Part shown: piece by piece, positions 27,394-36,557 of the stretch | How the letters are laid out: each line of letters begins with the position of its first letter | How positions within the stretch are numbered: position 1 is the first letter of the stretch | Assembly (NCBI GenBank): GCA_030826765.1 | Contig: JAUUDM010000026.1 | Coordinates: 1-64,000, forward strand | Length of the DNA: 64,000 bases | Direction: 5' to 3' | Origin: Nautiliales bacterium | GTDB lineage: Bacteria > Campylobacterota > Campylobacteria > Campylobacterales > JAADDX01 | Program-made: the position numbers and the translations under genes | The notes under the pieces: model-generated | Told to the model about the DNA's origin: nothing | Database searches by the model: none | What the model saw: only the letters and a program-made list of their open reading frames with translations

Positions 27394-28674
27394 ATGAAAA
27401 AACTCTATATTGAAACATTAGGATGTCTGATGAATGTAAAAGATTCAGACCATATAATTGCTGAACTTAGTGATGAGTATGAAGTAACTTCAAATCTAAA
27501 AGAAGCTGACTTGATATTACTTAACACTTGTTCTGTTAGAGAAAAACCAGTCGCTAAACTTTTTAGCGAAATTGGTGTTTTTAACAAAAACAAAAAAGAA
27601 AATGCAAAAATTGGTATTTGTGGCTGTACTGCTTCTCATATGGGAAAAGAAATTATACAAAAAGCACCCGTAGTTGATTTTGTTTTAGGTGCAAGAAATG
27701 TAAGTAGAATAAAAGAAGCTATAAATACTCCCAAAGCTGTAATAAATGATATCAATTACGATGAAACTACTTATATTTTCAAAGAATTTAGAACAAATAA
27801 ATTTAAAGATTATGTAAATATCACTATTGGTTGTGATAAAAAATGCTCTTTTTGCATAGTTCCTAAAACAAGAGGAAAAGAGATATCTATTCCAACTGAT
27901 ATAATTATCAATCAAGTTCAAAAACTTGTAAATGATGGAATTAAAGAAGTTACACTTCTTGGGCAAAATGTAAATGGATATGGAAAAAGATTTTCAGTTG
28001 AACATGAAAAAACTAATTTTACTAAATTACTTCAAAAAGTCAGTAAAATAGAAGGACTTGAAAGAATTAGATTTACTTCACCTCATCCACTTCATGCTGA
28101 TGATGAATTTATAGAAGAATTTGCAAATAATCCTAAAATATGTAAACATATGCATTTTCCTCTTCAAAGTGGAAGTACAGAACTTCTTAAAAAAATGAGA
28201 AGAGGATATTCAAAAGAGTGGTTTTTGGATAGAATTGCTAAACTAAGAGAAATTCCTAATGTTGTAATTTCAACAGATATAATAGTTGGATTTCCAGGGG
28301 AAACAGAAGAAGACTTCGAACATACACTTGATGTGGTTAAAAAAGCAGAGTTTGAGCAAATGTTCAGTTTTTTATATTCTCCTAGACCTCATACAGAAGC
28401 TGCCGAATTTACAAATGTAGTTGATAAAGAAGTAGCAAAAGAAAGACTATATAAACTTCAAGCTTTACAAAAAGAGATTTTAGATAAAAAATCAAAAGCT
28501 CAAATTGGTAAAATAATGAAAGTTTTAATAGAAGAGTATAAAGATGGAATAGTAAGTGGTAAAAGTGATAATTTTTATACAGTAAAAGCAAAAGGAGATG
28601 AAAGTTTACTTGGTGACATTGTAGATATTAAAATAACTGAATCTCATTTAAATTCATTAACTGGTGAAATATGA
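27394..28674 (+). CDS. miaB: tRNA-2-methylthio-N6-isopentenyladenosine synthase
   Basis: 426 residues. The N-terminal UPF0004 domain ([14 protein letters not shown], then CSVREKP and GICGCTA) and the radical-SAM motif [11 protein letters not shown] are intact, followed by a TRAM domain. It adds 2-methylthio to i6A37 of tRNA using two Fe-S clusters. The Asn-Val in place of the usual Gln-Met in GCxMN is mild variation. It overlaps the next gene by 4 bp. Confidence 0.95.
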   Translation: MKKLYIETLGCLMNVKDSDHIIAELSDEYEVTSNLKEADLILLNTCSVREKPVAKLFSEIGVFNKNKKENAKIGICGCTASHMGKEIIQKAPVVDFVLGARNVSRIKEAINTPKAVINDINYDETTYIFKEFRTNKFKDYVNITIGCDKKCSFCIVPKTRGKEISIPTDIIINQVQKLVNDGIKEVTLLGQNVNGYGKRFSVEHEKTNFTKLLQKVSKIEGLERIRFTSPHPLHADDEFIEEFANNPKICKHMHFPLQSGSTELLKKMRRGYSKEWFLDRIAKLREIPNVVISTDIIVGFPGETEEDFEHTLDVVKKAEFEQMFSFLYSPRPHTEAAEFTNVVDKEVAKERLYKLQALQKEILDKKSKAQIGKIMKVLIEEYKDGIVSGKSDNFYTVKAKGDESLLGDIVDIKITESHLNSLTGEI

Positions 28675-29123
28675 AAAAAGTAATAGTTTTTTTCATATTA
28701 ATTTTAAGTATATTTTTATATTACTTTTTTAATACAAGTTATAGACTTTCACTTGAAGCTAAAGCTTATTATGAATTTAAAGAGTATTCTAAAGCAAAAA
28801 AATTAGCTGAACAAGCTTATAAACTAAATAAATACAATACAATGGCCTTTACAGTTTTAACTCAATCAAAAATAGCTGAAACTTGGCAAAATTTTATTAA
28901 AGAAAGTAACGAATATCTTTTTAATATAGAATCTATTTCAAATAAAGAAGTAATCACTGAAGCTGATAAAACTAAAATTAAAATGATGTTAGAAATTATA
29001 ATAGGAGAATTTAATAACTTACCAAAATCTAAATTATTAGATGAAGATTTAAAACAAAAAGCTAAAAAAAACTATATGGAGGCAATAAATTTATATAATG
29101 GAATTTTTAAAAACAGAAATTAA
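28671..29123 (+). CDS. Membrane-anchored TPR-like hypothetical protein
   Basis: 150 residues. One N-terminal membrane helix (about 4-21) is followed by a TPR-like pair of helices ([20 protein letters not shown]) and another helical block. It probably presents a helical domain on the periplasmic side. I do not recognise the family. It overlaps miaB by 4 bp and the recombinase by 26 bp. Confidence 0.55.
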   Translation: MKKVIVFFILILSIFLYYFFNTSYRLSLEAKAYYEFKEYSKAKKLAEQAYKLNKYNTMAFTVLTQSKIAETWQNFIKESNEYLFNIESISNKEVITEADKTKIKMMLEIIIGEFNNLPKSKLLDEDLKQKAKKNYMEAINLYNGIFKNRN

Positions 29124-29907
29124 TAATTATTTAAAAATTATTAAAAACACAAAAAGTCAAACAACATATAAAACATATAAAACTGTACTAAGTAATGCTA
29201 TTAATTATATAGAAATTGATAACAATCATTTAAGTATAAGTGGATACAGACTAAAAATAGCTTCTCAAAATAGAAAAACTATTGCTAAAAAAGTTTCTAT
29301 TTTGAGAAGTTTTTTTAAATATTTAGAAAATAAAGGATATAATTTTAGAATTATAGGTGATGACCAAATATCTGTTCCAAAAACTTTACCTAAACCAATA
29401 TCAATAACAAATATAAAAGAAGCTTTAAAAATTTCCAATTTAATGGAATATACAGCTATTATAACTATATTTGGATTAGGTCTTAGAATTAGTGAAGCAA
29501 GAGATATAAATCTTGTAAATATAAAAAAAGATTGGATTTCAGTTACTGGTAAAGGTAACAAAACAAGAGATATACCATTAGAAAAACATATAAAAGATAC
29601 AATTGATAAATATAGAGAAATTTATTCTCCTAAAAAGTATCTATTTGAAAAAAATGGAGTTAAAATGAGTGATGCACAACTTAGATATATAATAGAAAAA
29701 CCTTTTAAAAAAATAGGTATAAAAATAACTCCTCATCAATTACGTCACTCATTTGCTACTGAAATGTTGAATAATGGAGCAAGAATTAATGATGTAAGTG
29801 AACTTTTAGGACATGAATTTATATCAACTACACAAATATATACAAAATTAAATTCTTCAACAAAACTTAAAAACTATCTAAAGGCACACCCATTATGTTC
29901 TCAGTAA
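29098..29907 (+). CDS. Tyrosine recombinase, XerH/XerD-like
   Basis: 269 residues. The catalytic set is present: Arg in FGLGLRISEARDI, His-x-x-Arg in PHQLRHSFATEM, a His in LLGHEFISTTQ and Tyr in IYTKLN. It is shorter than XerH of Campylobacter. It may resolve chromosome dimers at dif; position inside a housekeeping operon argues against a mobile-element integrase. A GGAGG site lies inside the preceding gene. Confidence 0.85.
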   Translation: MEFLKTEINNYLKIIKNTKSQTTYKTYKTVLSNAINYIEIDNNHLSISGYRLKIASQNRKTIAKKVSILRSFFKYLENKGYNFRIIGDDQISVPKTLPKPISITNIKEALKISNLMEYTAIITIFGLGLRISEARDINLVNIKKDWISVTGKGNKTRDIPLEKHIKDTIDKYREIYSPKKYLFEKNGVKMSDAQLRYIIEKPFKKIGIKITPHQLRHSFATEMLNNGARINDVSELLGHEFISTTQIYTKLNSSTKLKNYLKAHPLCSQ

Positions 29908-30833
29908 TAAAATCATTTATTAAAACAACATTTATAGCTTATTATAAAGAAGATAAATATTTTTATGTACAAAAAATCATAGTAAAAAGAGATAAAATAA
30001 TAGAAAAAGATAATAGAACTTTTGAAAATGAAAAAGAATTTTTAGATTTTATCAACATATCTTTAATAGAAAATACCCAAACTTATATAGCAACTATTAT
30101 AATGAATTATAATCAAGGTTGTATAGATAGTTGTTCTCATACAAGATATAAAGAGTTTGGAATAAATATTGAAAATGTAAAAATTTTATGTATAAAAAAT
30201 CAATTTTCTATATTTATCGGTCTTTTAGAATTGCAAGAGTTTAAAAAGAAAACTCAAAAATATAGTGTTGATTTAATCTATTCTCCTTATTTAATAATAG
30301 AAAACAATAAAGAAGAGACTAAGAATACTTTATATGCATTAATTACAAAAGAAAACATTGTTTTAAGTATATATAAAGAAAAATTTCCTTTATATAGTTC
30401 TATATATGAATTTAAAAAAGAAGAAACTGAAAATCAAAATGAAATTGATAATAGTATGTTTGATGATGATATTCCAATAGATGACGTAGAAGAGATAGAA
30501 GATTTAGATGACTTAGAAGATTTAGAAGAAGATATAAATGAAAATATTAACGAAGAAGAGATAGAAGATTTAGATAATAATAGAAATAATAATAATTTTC
30601 AAAATATAAAAGAAGAAACTGAAACAATACATTTTATAAAAGATTCAATAAAAGATTATTATGAAAATTATAGTGATGATTTTATAGAAAATATCTATGT
30701 ATTAAAAGCTAATGAATTAGATACAAAATTTTTAAAAGAACTTGAAGATGAATTATTAGTAATTATTAAAATAAAACAAATAAATATATTAGATAATATA
30801 AATCTATTAGCGAGGGAAGATATAAATGTATAG
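29895..30833 (+). CDS. PilM-like (cytoplasmic) assembly protein, tentative
   Basis: 312 residues with no signal peptide or clear membrane helix. Its N-terminal half is mixed alpha/beta. A very acidic low-complexity stretch (about 185-230) divides it from a C-terminal domain. No motif is decisive. The call rests on its place before two short proteins with the PilN/PilO layout and on 13 and 8 bp overlaps with its neighbours. It could equally be a Campylobacterota-specific natural-transformation factor of the Cts type. Confidence 0.45.
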   Translation: MFSVIKSFIKTTFIAYYKEDKYFYVQKIIVKRDKIIEKDNRTFENEKEFLDFINISLIENTQTYIATIIMNYNQGCIDSCSHTRYKEFGINIENVKILCIKNQFSIFIGLLELQEFKKKTQKYSVDLIYSPYLIIENNKEETKNTLYALITKENIVLSIYKEKFPLYSSIYEFKKEETENQNEIDNSMFDDDIPIDDVEEIEDLDDLEDLEEDINENINEEEIEDLDNNRNNNNFQNIKEETETIHFIKDSIKDYYENYSDDFIENIYVLKANELDTKFLKELEDELLVIIKIKQINILDNINLLAREDINV

Positions 30834-31332
30834 CTTTATAAAACCTAAAATAAAACCTTTCTTTAGTGAGGATACGAGATTGTGGCTAATATTTATAAGT
30901 GCTGTAACAGCTTTAATTATAGGATTTAGTCTGTTTTTACTAATAGAATCTTATATAAATCAAAAAAATTCACAAAAATTAAAATCTCAAATAATAGAAA
31001 ATTCTAAAACTATAAAAGAATTTGAAAAAAAAATAGAATTTATTAATAAAGAAAAAACTTTATATACAAATATTACTGTTAATAATCAACTATTAAAAGA
31101 TGGAGTAAAAAATTTACTTAATTTAATTCCTGATCCTATAACACTTACAAATATAAAAATAGAAAAAAATTCTTTAATAATTTATGGAATAACACCAACA
31201 AAAGATGTATATAATATACTATTATTACCTCCACTAAAATCAATATTTACACAAACTTCAACAAATTTTTATCAAATGGATAATGGATGGTATAGATTTG
31301 AATCAATTAATACTTTAAAAGAGGAACAATGA
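30826..31332 (+). CDS. PilN-like inner-membrane protein
   Basis: 168 residues. A short cytoplasmic N-terminus is followed by one membrane helix (about 22-45), a coiled coil (about 45-85) and a small periplasmic domain. This is the PilN/GspL-C layout. It pairs with the PilO-like protein encoded next. It overlaps the genes on each side by 8 and 4 bp. Confidence 0.55.
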   Translation: MYSFIKPKIKPFFSEDTRLWLIFISAVTALIIGFSLFLLIESYINQKNSQKLKSQIIENSKTIKEFEKKIEFINKEKTLYTNITVNNQLLKDGVKNLLNLIPDPITLTNIKIEKNSLIIYGITPTKDVYNILLLPPLKSIFTQTSTNFYQMDNGWYRFESINTLKEEQ

Positions 31333-31877
31333 AACTAAAATTACCTAAATTACCAAGAGTAGAAATGTTTGGAATTGATATTGTTAAAAACTTTTTACTA
31401 TTTTTACTATTTTTCATTATATTTATGTTCTTATTGGTATTTTTAATAGCACCTACAATTAAAAAATTTAAAGAAATTAAAAAAGATTATTATACTACAA
31501 AAATAAAAGCAGATAAAATTCAAACTAAATTAGATAAATTAACAATTCAATATAAAGAACTATACAAAAAAAATCATAAAATAATATTAGCTTTTAAAAT
31601 GGATTTTAATAAAGAAAGTTTCAAAATATTTAGCTCAAAATATATAAAAATAATAGATATCAAAGATAAAAACAGCTCTATTTATGAAAAAGAATTTATT
31701 AAAAAGTCTTATATTGTTTCTGGAACTTTAAATTCACCAACAAGTTTTTATAAATTTATAAATAATATTAAAAATACAAATAATGTTTTAAAAGTATATT
31801 ATCCTGTAGCTTTTAAAGCAAAAAATGGGAATATACATCTTTTATATAAACTTGAAAGCTTTAAAGAAAAGAAATAA
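31329..31877 (+). CDS. PilO-like inner-membrane protein
   Basis: 182 residues with one membrane helix (about 18-42), a Lys-rich coiled coil (about 45-85) and a periplasmic alpha/beta domain (GTLNSPTSFYKFINNI), the PilO/GspM plan. With the previous gene it probably forms the inner-membrane alignment part of a type IV pilus or transformation machine. Pilus ATPase, secretin and pilin genes are not in the window. Confidence 0.55.
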   Translation: MKLKLPKLPRVEMFGIDIVKNFLLFLLFFIIFMFLLVFLIAPTIKKFKEIKKDYYTTKIKADKIQTKLDKLTIQYKELYKKNHKIILAFKMDFNKESFKIFSSKYIKIIDIKDKNSSIYEKEFIKKSYIVSGTLNSPTSFYKFINNIKNTNNVLKVYYPVAFKAKNGNIHLLYKLESFKEKK

Positions 31878-31891
31878 AAGTATGATTTAAA

Positions 31892-32134
31892 CTATGAAAT
31901 AGAATAAAAAACTCCTCCAACAAAAATAGCCCATAAAAGTGGTAAAATTTTTCTTAACTTTTCATTTTTCAAATTAAAAAGCATATTTGCTATCCAAAAT
32001 GGAGTTATATTAAGAGTTAAAACAAAAACAAATTTTCCAAAATAATCTAGTGTCGGATAAATAAAAATATCAAATTTAATAAGCGGTAATAAAATAATTA
32101 AAAAACTTATATATAAAATTAATTTTTCTTTCAT
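31892..32134 (-). CDS. Small membrane protein of unknown function
   Basis: 80 residues with three hydrophobic segments (about 6-22, 32-50, 62-78). It is convergent with the PilO-like gene and divergent from rimO. I do not recognise it. A CCTTTTTTTTT run read as AAAAAAAAAGG lies before its ATG as a ribosome site. Confidence 0.55.
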   Translation of the reverse strand: MKEKLILYISFLIILLPLIKFDIFIYPTLDYFGKFVFVLTLNITPFWIANMLFNLKNEKLRKILPLLWAIFVGGVFYSIS

Positions 32135-32186
32135 TCAATTCCTTTTTTTTTGAAATTATACTATAATAAAAATAAAAAGGTAATAA

Positions 32187-33479
32187 ATGAAATTACACTT
32201 AATTTCCCTTGGTTGTGTAAAAAATTTAATAGATAGTGAAGTTATGCTTGGTAAATTAAAAGATTACGAATTAACAGATAATATAAACGAAGCTGATGTA
32301 ATTATCATAAACACTTGTGGATTTATAGAGAGTGCAAAAGAGGAGAGTATCAATACTATTTTTGAAGCAAATGAAGAAAGAAAAAAAGATTCTATTTTAG
32401 TGGTAACTGGATGTCTCAGTGCCAGATACAAAGAATTACTTCAAAAAGAAATCCCAGAAGTTGATATTTGGAGTGGAGTTGGAGAATATGATAAAATCGA
32501 TGAGCTTATTAAACAAAAAAAATCATTATTTACAAATGAAGTTTATCTGATTCATAATGAAGATAGAGTTATCACAAATTCAAATTATCACGCTTATATC
32601 AAACTTAGTGAAGGTTGTAATCAAAAATGCTCTTTTTGTGCAATTCCGTCATTTAAAGGTAAATTAAATTCAAGAAAAATTTCTGAAATTGTTGATGAAA
32701 TAAAAAGATTAAAAAACAAAGGCTTTACTGATTTCTCACTTGCAAGTCAAGATTCATCTTCTTATCTTAGAGATAAAGGAGTTAGAGATGGACTTGAAAG
32801 ACTTATAGATGAAATTGATAAAATAGAAGGAATTAATGTAAGGATTTTATATTTATACCCTTCAACTACAACTAAAAGACTTGTTAATAAAATATTATCA
32901 TCAAAAAATGTGCAAAACTATTTCGATATGCCAATTCAACATATAAGTGACAGAATTCTTAAAATTATGAAAAGAGGAAGCAGTGTAAGAAAACTAAAAG
33001 AGTTACTACTTCTTATGAGAACAGAGTTTTCATTCGTTAGAACTTCAGTTATCGTAGGTCATCCTGGAGAAACAAAAGAAGATTTTGACATACTTAAAAA
33101 CTTTTTGAAAGAGTATCAGTTCGATAGAGTAAATATTTTTGAATATTCAGATGAAGAAGGAACAAGTGCATATTTAAGAAAAGATAAAATTGCTCCTGAA
33201 ATCAGAATAAAAAGAATGCAGGAAATAGAAAAAGTAGTAAAAAAAGCAACTCGAAAAAGATTAAAACTATATCTAAATAGAATTTGTGAATGCTTCTTAG
33301 ATGGAATGACAGAAGATAATCTATTTTATTCAGTTCGCCATAAACTTTGGACACCAGAAGTTGATGGAGATATTTTAATCAATGAAAGTGAAATAGAAGA
33401 ATTAAATATTGGAAAAAAATATAGAGTTTTAGTTACTGAATTAGCAGGAGAACAGTTAATTGGAAAAATTATCAAATAA
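32187..33479 (+). CDS. rimO: Ribosomal protein S12 methylthiotransferase
   Basis: 430 residues. ISLGCVKNLIDSE, NTCGFI and the radical-SAM CNQKCSFCAIP place it in the RimO group of methylthiotransferases, paralogous to miaB at 27.4 kb. It adds 2-methylthio to Asp of protein S12. It overlaps tilS by 20 bp. Confidence 0.95.
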   Translation: MKLHLISLGCVKNLIDSEVMLGKLKDYELTDNINEADVIIINTCGFIESAKEESINTIFEANEERKKDSILVVTGCLSARYKELLQKEIPEVDIWSGVGEYDKIDELIKQKKSLFTNEVYLIHNEDRVITNSNYHAYIKLSEGCNQKCSFCAIPSFKGKLNSRKISEIVDEIKRLKNKGFTDFSLASQDSSSYLRDKGVRDGLERLIDEIDKIEGINVRILYLYPSTTTKRLVNKILSSKNVQNYFDMPIQHISDRILKIMKRGSSVRKLKELLLLMRTEFSFVRTSVIVGHPGETKEDFDILKNFLKEYQFDRVNIFEYSDEEGTSAYLRKDKIAPEIRIKRMQEIEKVVKKATRKRLKLYLNRICECFLDGMTEDNLFYSVRHKLWTPEVDGDILINESEIEELNIGKKYRVLVTELAGEQLIGKIIK

Positions 33480-34401
33480 TCTTCTTGCCTTTTCTGCTGG
33501 AGTTGATAGTACTGCTCTGTTTTTCAAACTTGTAGAGGAAAATATTTCATTTGATATAGTAATTGTAAATTATCACAAAAGAAAACAGGCAAACGAAGAA
33601 GTGGAATATGCAAAAGAGTTAGCTAAAAAGTATAATAAAAAAATATTTATAAAAAATTGTTTTTTAGAAACAAGTAATTTTGAAATGAATGCAAGAAATT
33701 GCAGATATAAATTTTTTAAAGAAATAATAAAAAAATATAATTATCAAACTCTTTTTATCGCTCATCAATTAAATGACAAAATGGAATGGTTTTTGATGCA
33801 ATTTAGCAAAGGAGCTGGCCTTAAAGAGCTTATTTCGATGCCTTATGAAGAAAAAAGAGAATTTTATACTATTAAAAGACCATTAATTGAGATGAGTAGA
33901 GATGAAATTTTGGAATATCTTCATCAAAATAATATAAAATATTTTATAGATGAAAGTAATGATGACACTAAATATAAAAGAAACTATTTTAGAAAAAAGT
34001 TTGCTTCTAAATTTGTAAAAGAGTTTAAAAATGGTATTAAAAGAACTTTTGAATATTTAGAAATTGATAAAGAATTATTATTTCAAAAAGATTGGATAAA
34101 AGAAAAAAAATTATATAAATTTAAAAAATTAAATCCACAAATTGATATAAAAAAAGTAGATTTAATTACAAAAGAGCTTGGATACATCCTATCAAAACCC
34201 CAACGAGATGAAATATTTAAAACTAATTTCAGTTTAGTTATCGGTGGAAAAATTGCTATCGATTCAAATGAAGAATATATTTTTATAAGTCCTTTTATTG
34301 AGACTAAAATGGATAAAAAATTCAAAGAAAAAATGAGAATTTCTAAAATACCTCCGAAAGTTAGAGGTTATCTTTTTACAACTCAACAGCTTCTTTCATA
34401 A
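33460..34401 (+). CDS. tilS: tRNA(Ile) lysidine synthase
   Basis: 313 residues. It starts with TTG at 33460, preceded by AGGAG inside rimO. The PP-loop is FSAGVDSTALF and the ATP-side RNCRYKFF and NDKMEWFLMQF are conserved. TilS changes C34 of tRNA-Ile to lysidine so that AUA is read. The C-terminal domain is short, as in other members from this phylum. It overlaps aroE tail to tail by 26 bp. Confidence 0.92.
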   Translation: MEKLSNNLLAFSAGVDSTALFFKLVEENISFDIVIVNYHKRKQANEEVEYAKELAKKYNKKIFIKNCFLETSNFEMNARNCRYKFFKEIIKKYNYQTLFIAHQLNDKMEWFLMQFSKGAGLKELISMPYEEKREFYTIKRPLIEMSRDEILEYLHQNNIKYFIDESNDDTKYKRNYFRKKFASKFVKEFKNGIKRTFEYLEIDKELLFQKDWIKEKKLYKFKKLNPQIDIKKVDLITKELGYILSKPQRDEIFKTNFSLVIGGKIAIDSNEEYIFISPFIETKMDKKFKEKMRISKIPPKVRGYLFTTQQLLS

Positions 34402-35146
34402 GCTTAGCAACCTCATCTCTATTTATCTTAAAATCAACAAATTTTTCAAATTGTAAAACACCTTGGAAAACCAGCATATCACTTCCATCTTTTAATTTTA
34501 AACCATACTCTTTTGCCATCTTTTGAAATGGGGTTTCGTGATAGATTACATCAACAGCATATTTTGCATTTTTAAATAATTTTTCTAAAACAGTTTTAGG
34601 AGCAGGTAAATTATCATCATTAAGCCCTGCACTTGTAGTATTTATAATTAAATCATATTTTTTAATTTCAAAATTACCCCAAGTAAAATTTTTATACTCC
34701 TTAAAATCTTTTAATCTTCCAGCACTTCTATTTAAAATAATTGGATTTTTAAACATTTTACTTAGAGCCTTTGCTGTTCCACCAGCACCTATGATTAAAA
34801 CAGATTTATAATTAAAATATTTTATACTTTCCATAAAACCTTCAGCATCTGTATTATAACCAACCACTTTATCATTTTCTAAAACTAAACAATTAACTGC
34901 TTTTATATCATTTGCAATTCCTCTAACTTCATCAGCTAATCTATAAGCCCATTCTTTATGAGGGACAGTTACACTTGCACCACTTATTTTTAATTTTTTA
35001 AAAACATCTATTATTTTTTCCCCATCTTCAAGCAAAGTTTTTGTATAACAATAATTATTTAATCCATAAAATTTAAAACACTTATTATACATTCTTGGAC
35101 TTTTTGAATGAGACACAGGATTACCAAATATTGTAAAAAGTTTCAT
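34376..35146 (-). CDS. aroE: Shikimate dehydrogenase
   Basis: 256 residues. FGNPVSHSKSPRMYN, SVTVPHKEWAY and the nucleotide fold VLIIGAGGTAKAL are intact. It reduces 3-dehydroshikimate with NADPH on the way to aromatic amino acids. It is 4 bp behind the STAS/CheX gene; trpE lies in the same run, and aroB is elsewhere in the window (47.8 kb). Confidence 0.95.
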   Translation of the reverse strand: MKLFTIFGNPVSHSKSPRMYNKCFKFYGLNNYCYTKTLLEDGEKIIDVFKKLKISGASVTVPHKEWAYRLADEVRGIANDIKAVNCLVLENDKVVGYNTDAEGFMESIKYFNYKSVLIIGAGGTAKALSKMFKNPIILNRSAGRLKDFKEYKNFTWGNFEIKKYDLIINTTSAGLNDDNLPAPKTVLEKLFKNAKYAVDVIYHETPFQKMAKEYGLKLKDGSDMLVFQGVLQFEKFVDFKINRDEVAKLMKEAVEL

Positions 35147-35150
35147 CTAT

Positions 35151-36557
35151 TTACCTTGTTAAGAAGAAATAAAATTCTTCACCTTCAAAATCAAATCTAA
35201 CTTCTACCCCTTTTTTCTCTTTTACTAGAAAAAATAAAGATTCAATATCATCAAATACTTTTGGCAAAGTTAAATCAATCATTTTTTCTTGTTTTGACAT
35301 ATTCGCTTTTACATTACCTACAATAATATTAGCAAATTCCCCTACAATATCAACTAATTCTTCTTTTGTACTAGCTTCTTCTCCAAGCAGAATTTTAGAT
35401 ACACTTTTAGTAAGATTTTCACTAAAAATCAAAACAAGCATTCCATCCAAATCTCCATAAAAGCCTACACTACTTGCTATATAATTCTTATTATTAGAAT
35501 TATATTCTAATGATTTTATACCTGGTTTATCTTTCTGGGCTTTTACTCCTGTCATCAGCTCAATTGATTCAATAGTTGCATTTATAAAATAAGGTAATAA
35601 ATTAATCGTCTCTTTTGTAAGAGATTTTCTATTTTTTTTCATAGTTTCAGTAACACTTGATACAGCCTCTTTTACTTCTTTACTCTCATTAAATTCTTCA
35701 ATATTCTTAAAAAAGATATATCCACTATCTTCCATATCCATTAAAATATTTTCATTTATCTCTTTTGTATCTAAACCGACTACACACAATAAAGCTCCAT
35801 ATTCAGCCGATTCTACTGCTAATTTTGCTAAATATCTAACAGCATGAATATTTATTCCTTTTACATGTACTGCATCAAATACAAAAACTTTAAAACCTAT
35901 AATTAAGCTTCTTCTAAAATATTCTATATCAAAACTTCTTGTAAATTCTGCATCTAAAAAATTATCTAAATAAAAAAATATCATATTATCTTTTGTAAAA
36001 GACATTACACGATTTGAAATTTTTGAAATTATACTTTTTTCTATAAAAATAGCATCAGGATTGGATTTCTTTTTTTCTTGAATCTCTTCTTTAGAATTTA
36101 AAACTATAGGAGAATAGCCTCTTTTAATAAGATAATAAAGAATCATATTTTTATTTTCAACATTATCACTATATAAATAGATATTTTTATCAAAATTACC
36201 ATCATTATCTTCACAAAACACCTTTGAAACTTCTGTACTTTCTATTATATTGAAAAACTTATCTTTTAACTTCAAAAATACACTTTCTATATTTTTATTA
36301 GGTGCAATAATAAAAGATTCTATATTTTTTTTATATAAATTTCCAAAAATATCATTCAAAAATCTTGCTGCATTTAAATTTAAACTAATTACATTGGTAA
36401 ATACTAGTTCTAATGATTTTATTTTTTTTCTTTCAAAATTATTTATATCTGGTGGAGTAATAAGAATATTTACATTATTACCATCTAAAAAACCTTGTGG
36501 CTTAATTATAACAGCTGAAGCTTTAAAAGTTTTTGGTGTATATGTATTTACCGCCAT
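35151..36557 (-). CDS. STAS / pseudo-receiver / CheX multidomain protein
   Basis: 468 residues. An N-terminal STAS-like domain (to about 115) is followed by a receiver-like fold without the phospho-Asp set (IYLYSDNVENKNMILYYLI..., about 120-205). A second STAS-like segment (FRRSLIIGFKVFVFDAVHVK, about 215-300) comes next. The C-terminal domain has VDIVGEFANIIVGN, the E-x-x-N catalytic pattern of CheX/CheC phosphatases. It may remove phosphate from a CheY-type regulator or serve as a scaffold. It shares one base with trpE (TAATG). Confidence 0.6.
   Translation of the reverse strand: MAVNTYTPKTFKASAVIIKPQGFLDGNNVNILITPPDINNFERKKIKSLELVFTNVISLNLNAARFLNDIFGNLYKKNIESFIIAPNKNIESVFLKLKDKFFNIIESTEVSKVFCEDNDGNFDKNIYLYSDNVENKNMILYYLIKRGYSPIVLNSKEEIQEKKKSNPDAIFIEKSIISKISNRVMSFTKDNMIFFYLDNFLDAEFTRSFDIEYFRRSLIIGFKVFVFDAVHVKGINIHAVRYLAKLAVESAEYGALLCVVGLDTKEINENILMDMEDSGYIFFKNIEEFNESKEVKEAVSSVTETMKKNRKSLTKETINLLPYFINATIESIELMTGVKAQKDKPGIKSLEYNSNNKNYIASSVGFYGDLDGMLVLIFSENLTKSVSKILLGEEASTKEELVDIVGEFANIIVGNVKANMSKQEKMIDLTLPKVFDDIESLFFLVKEKKGVEVRFDFEGEEFYFFLTR

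Noticed and set aside
29098..29907. Tyrosine recombinase as evidence of an integrated element
   Set aside because: It overlaps housekeeping neighbours on both sides and no attachment repeats or cargo were found; a chromosomal Xer role fits better.
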